Part shown: positions 6,206 to 6,925 of the stretch, piece by piece
Layout of the letters: every line of letters starts with the position of its first letter
Numbering within the stretch: the stretch's first letter is position 1
NCBI RefSeq assembly: GCF_042646065.1
Contig: NZ_JBHRTA010000033.1
Span: 1 to 6,925, forward strand
Direction: 5' to 3'
Length of the DNA: 6,925 bases
Source: Parapedobacter deserti
GTDB taxonomy: Bacteria > Bacteroidota > Bacteroidia > Sphingobacteriales > Sphingobacteriaceae
Position numbers and translations under genes: made by a program
Notes under the pieces: generated by a model
Databases searched by the model: none
Seen by the model: only the letters and a program-made list of their open reading frames with translations
What the model was told of the DNA's origin: nothing

Positions 6206-6330
6206 TCCGCGGATTTTTCGCGTTCCGGCCGTTTTCCTTACAGCCGGATTTCAGCTTGCTCAAAGAACGTCTTACCTTCCAAAGATAGGTTTTTGCGGAT
6301 TGTCCGGTCACTGTTTTTTACGGTTGTTTT
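6202..6330. repeat. Repeat A, copy 3 (truncated to the core-proximal part)
   Basis: This matches 361-483 and the core-proximal part of copy 2 through gcgttccggccgttttcctt, gctcaaagaacgtcttacct and tacggttgtttt. It ends where copies 1 and 2 continue into the conserved cctgcccgcgcgg block. The stretch from 6331 to 6507 holds no gene I can support. Confidence 0.75.
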
Positions 6331-6507
6331 GTGGTTGTATTTAATGAGGTGGCATCCATCACTGAAGGCAACTCCAAGGTTAGTTTGGATACTCGGTACC
6401 GATGAACGGAATGTCAAAAATAAGTGCTAATTTTGTAAGAAGCCATTGGATGCGTACACCAAGATTAAAGTATGTGGAAATGGTCTATTCAAGTAATTTC
6501 AGGGATT

Positions 6508-6741
6508 ATGAGACTACAGGTAATACAGGACAGCAAGGGCAAGGCCACCGGGGTGTACATCCCCATCAAGGAATGGAAGGAACTCAAAAGGCAGTACCGG
6601 GATTTGGAGGCTTTGGAATACGAGGAACCCACCAAAGAGCAGCTGTTGCAGGAACTCAGGGAAGCGGTGAACGAACTCAAACTGGTGGAGCAGGGCAAAC
6701 TGAAAGCCCGGCCCGCGCAAGAGCTGCTGGATGAGCTATAG
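6508..6741 (+). CDS. RelB/Phd-like antitoxin of a type II toxin-antitoxin pair
   Basis: The protein has 77 residues. It opens MRLQVIQDSKGKATGVYIPI, a short strand-rich segment like the DNA-binding/dimerising part of antitoxins that pair with RelE. EWKELKRQYRDL follows, then a long charged helix (KEQLLQELREAVNELKLVEQ) and ARPAQELLDEL at the end. The C-terminal part of such antitoxins binds and blocks the toxin. I chose the ATG at 6508 because the frame before it (from 6472) is not antitoxin-like. The stop overlaps the toxin ATG by 11 bp, typical of these operons. The antitoxin looks complete while its toxin is cut off, so it may be expressed without a target. The exact superfamily is inferred from size, style and the RelE-like neighbour. 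Confidence 0.75.
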   Translation: MRLQVIQDSKGKATGVYIPIKEWKELKRQYRDLEALEYEEPTKEQLLQELREAVNELKLVEQGKLKARPAQELLDEL

Positions 6742-6853
6742 CATTGCCTCCATACCGCTTTTTGACAAGCAGGCCAAACGGCTGGCCAAGAAGTACCCAT
6801 CGCTCAAAAGGGATTTGGCCGGGGAGTGTAAAACAAACTGTGTCAGGGGTTGA
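6731..6853 (+). pseudogene. Truncated RelE/ParE-family toxin
   Basis: The N-terminal 31 residues, MSYSIASIPLFDKQAKRLAK then KYPSLKRDLAG, fit the start of RelE/ParE/YoeB-type mRNA interferase or gyrase toxins, with F-x-x-x-A-K-x-L-A-K-K-Y-P in helix 1. Full proteins are about 90-105 residues, so the beta-sheet with the catalytic residues is missing. After Gly31 the frame runs into unrelated sequence and stops at 6851-6853. The break coincides with the putative insertion-sequence end at about 6828. It is non-functional as seen, unless the gene resumes beyond the window. Confidence 0.75.
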
Positions 6854-6925
6854 GCATCGGCCCCGCGGGGCCGATGCTCAACCCCTGCTGCTCAAGGCAA
6901 ATCTAACACCATTCTCCCGGGAAAC
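6828..6925. mobile_element. Putative insertion-sequence end (IS256-like) interrupting the relE-like gene
   Basis: The relE-like reading frame is lost at gagtgtaaaacaaactgtgt. Ends with TGTAAA and TGTGTC blocks are a style I associate with IS256-family elements, which fits a terminal inverted repeat starting near 6828. Inside lies a perfect 44-bp palindrome (6844-6887). On the minus strand a frame enters from the window edge and stops at 6894-6892 (GRMVLDLP*). This could be the last residues of a transposase, but it is too short to identify. The rest of the element, its other end and a target duplication lie outside the window. Confidence 0.4.
6844..6887. repeat. Perfect 44-bp palindrome
   Basis: The 22-base arm CAGGGGTTGAGCATCGGCCC plus CG is followed at once by its exact reverse complement, centred between 6865 and 6866. 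No loop bases are unpaired on paper. It could form a strong hairpin or cruciform and could end transcription entering from either side, though no T-run follows. It lies just inside the inferred insertion-sequence end. Confidence 0.95.

Larger units (their letters stand above)
5132..6259 (-). pseudogene. Rhs cassette 3: core, unrecognised toxin and membrane segment in one frame, two nonsense codons
   Basis: One frame runs through the whole block, interrupted by TAA at 6199-6197 and TGA at 5995-5993. The TAA replaces Tyr of YDYGAR, which is TAT in the other copies. The TGA lies in NPNGNLD*SDGHW, probably a former TGG Trp. The core (DYGARFYDPVIGRFGSVDPL to FIDPDGM, 6196-6059) is followed by a very acidic segment (EYDDEEEYY). 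The toxin region has DGYNEYETLEQRRGFYSWFQ, then ETRWAGAAARTVGKLEML, NKLILDDVWGSLQGLYNG and DRYKFGMKLMG. I do not recognise this domain; it has no obvious catalytic triad or HExxH motif. The last 94 residues are three hydrophobic helices. The longest uninterrupted part (5132-5884, 250 residues from a TTG) could be translated only if that TTG served as a start. Probably inactive as it stands. Confidence 0.75.

Noticed and set aside
5788..6430. Plus-strand 193-codon and minus-strand 92-codon frames over cassette 3
   Set aside because: They lie over the Rhs core and toxin frame, which has clear family motifs; these are shadows.
6428..6435. TAATTTTG, a match to the Bacteroidota -7 promoter box (TAnnTTTG) 73 bp before the antitoxin ATG
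   Set aside because: No convincing -33 TTTG at the right spacing. A single short box is expected by chance.

Overview
The window looks like a Bacteroidota genome, probably Sphingobacteriales or Cytophagales by protein style. The signs are Rhs core variants ending in FIDPDGM, Bacteroidota-type toxin tips, a signal peptide with a likely Gln at +1, and moderate GC. The species cannot be named from sequence alone. It is an accessory region: a graveyard and reservoir of Rhs (YD-repeat) C-terminal toxin cassettes, almost all on the minus strand, broken up by insertion-sequence debris and long non-coding repeats.

Layout, reading the minus strand from high to low coordinates. Cassette 3 (6259-5132) is an Rhs core plus an unrecognised toxin module that runs in the same frame into a three-helix membrane protein; two nonsense codons break it. 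Next comes a gene-poor stretch (5131-4380) with two diverged copies of a repeat, here called B, around a decayed ORF. A long GC-rich non-coding repeat, here called A (4169-3722), leads into cassette 2 (3757-2939), a short Rhs core with a complete toxin tip. Its small immunity gene starts one base after the toxin stop (2937-2581). Then comes a scarred zone: a core fragment with an internal deletion (2571-2513), a frameshifted relic of a DUF4279-like immunity gene (2435-2140), and a fragment of IS3-family OrfA. The OrfA fragment is fused in frame to a toxin with an HEATH zinc-peptidase-like motif (to 1384). The matching exported immunity protein overlaps it by ATGA (1387-953) and is followed by a terminator. 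A second copy of repeat A (about 799-361) leads into cassette 1 (412-1), which leaves the window.

On the plus strand at the right end is a RelB/RelE-like toxin-antitoxin pair (6508-6853). Its toxin is cut off after about 31 residues by what looks like the end of an insertion sequence carrying a perfect 44-bp palindrome.

How it fits together: no cassette here carries the Rhs shell, delivery domains or secretion genes. Each core is only the last 45-50 residues before the toxin. These are therefore orphan tips, which are thought to replace the tip of a full-length rhs gene elsewhere by recombination across the core. Three of the cores share the same non-Rhs sequence directly upstream, so the core plus repeat A behaves as one repeated unit. 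Cassette 2 and the HEATH toxin/immunity pair look intact at the toxin-immunity end; the others are decaying. The window contains one ambiguous base (N at 2123) inside the chimeric ORF, so that junction could be an assembly artefact.
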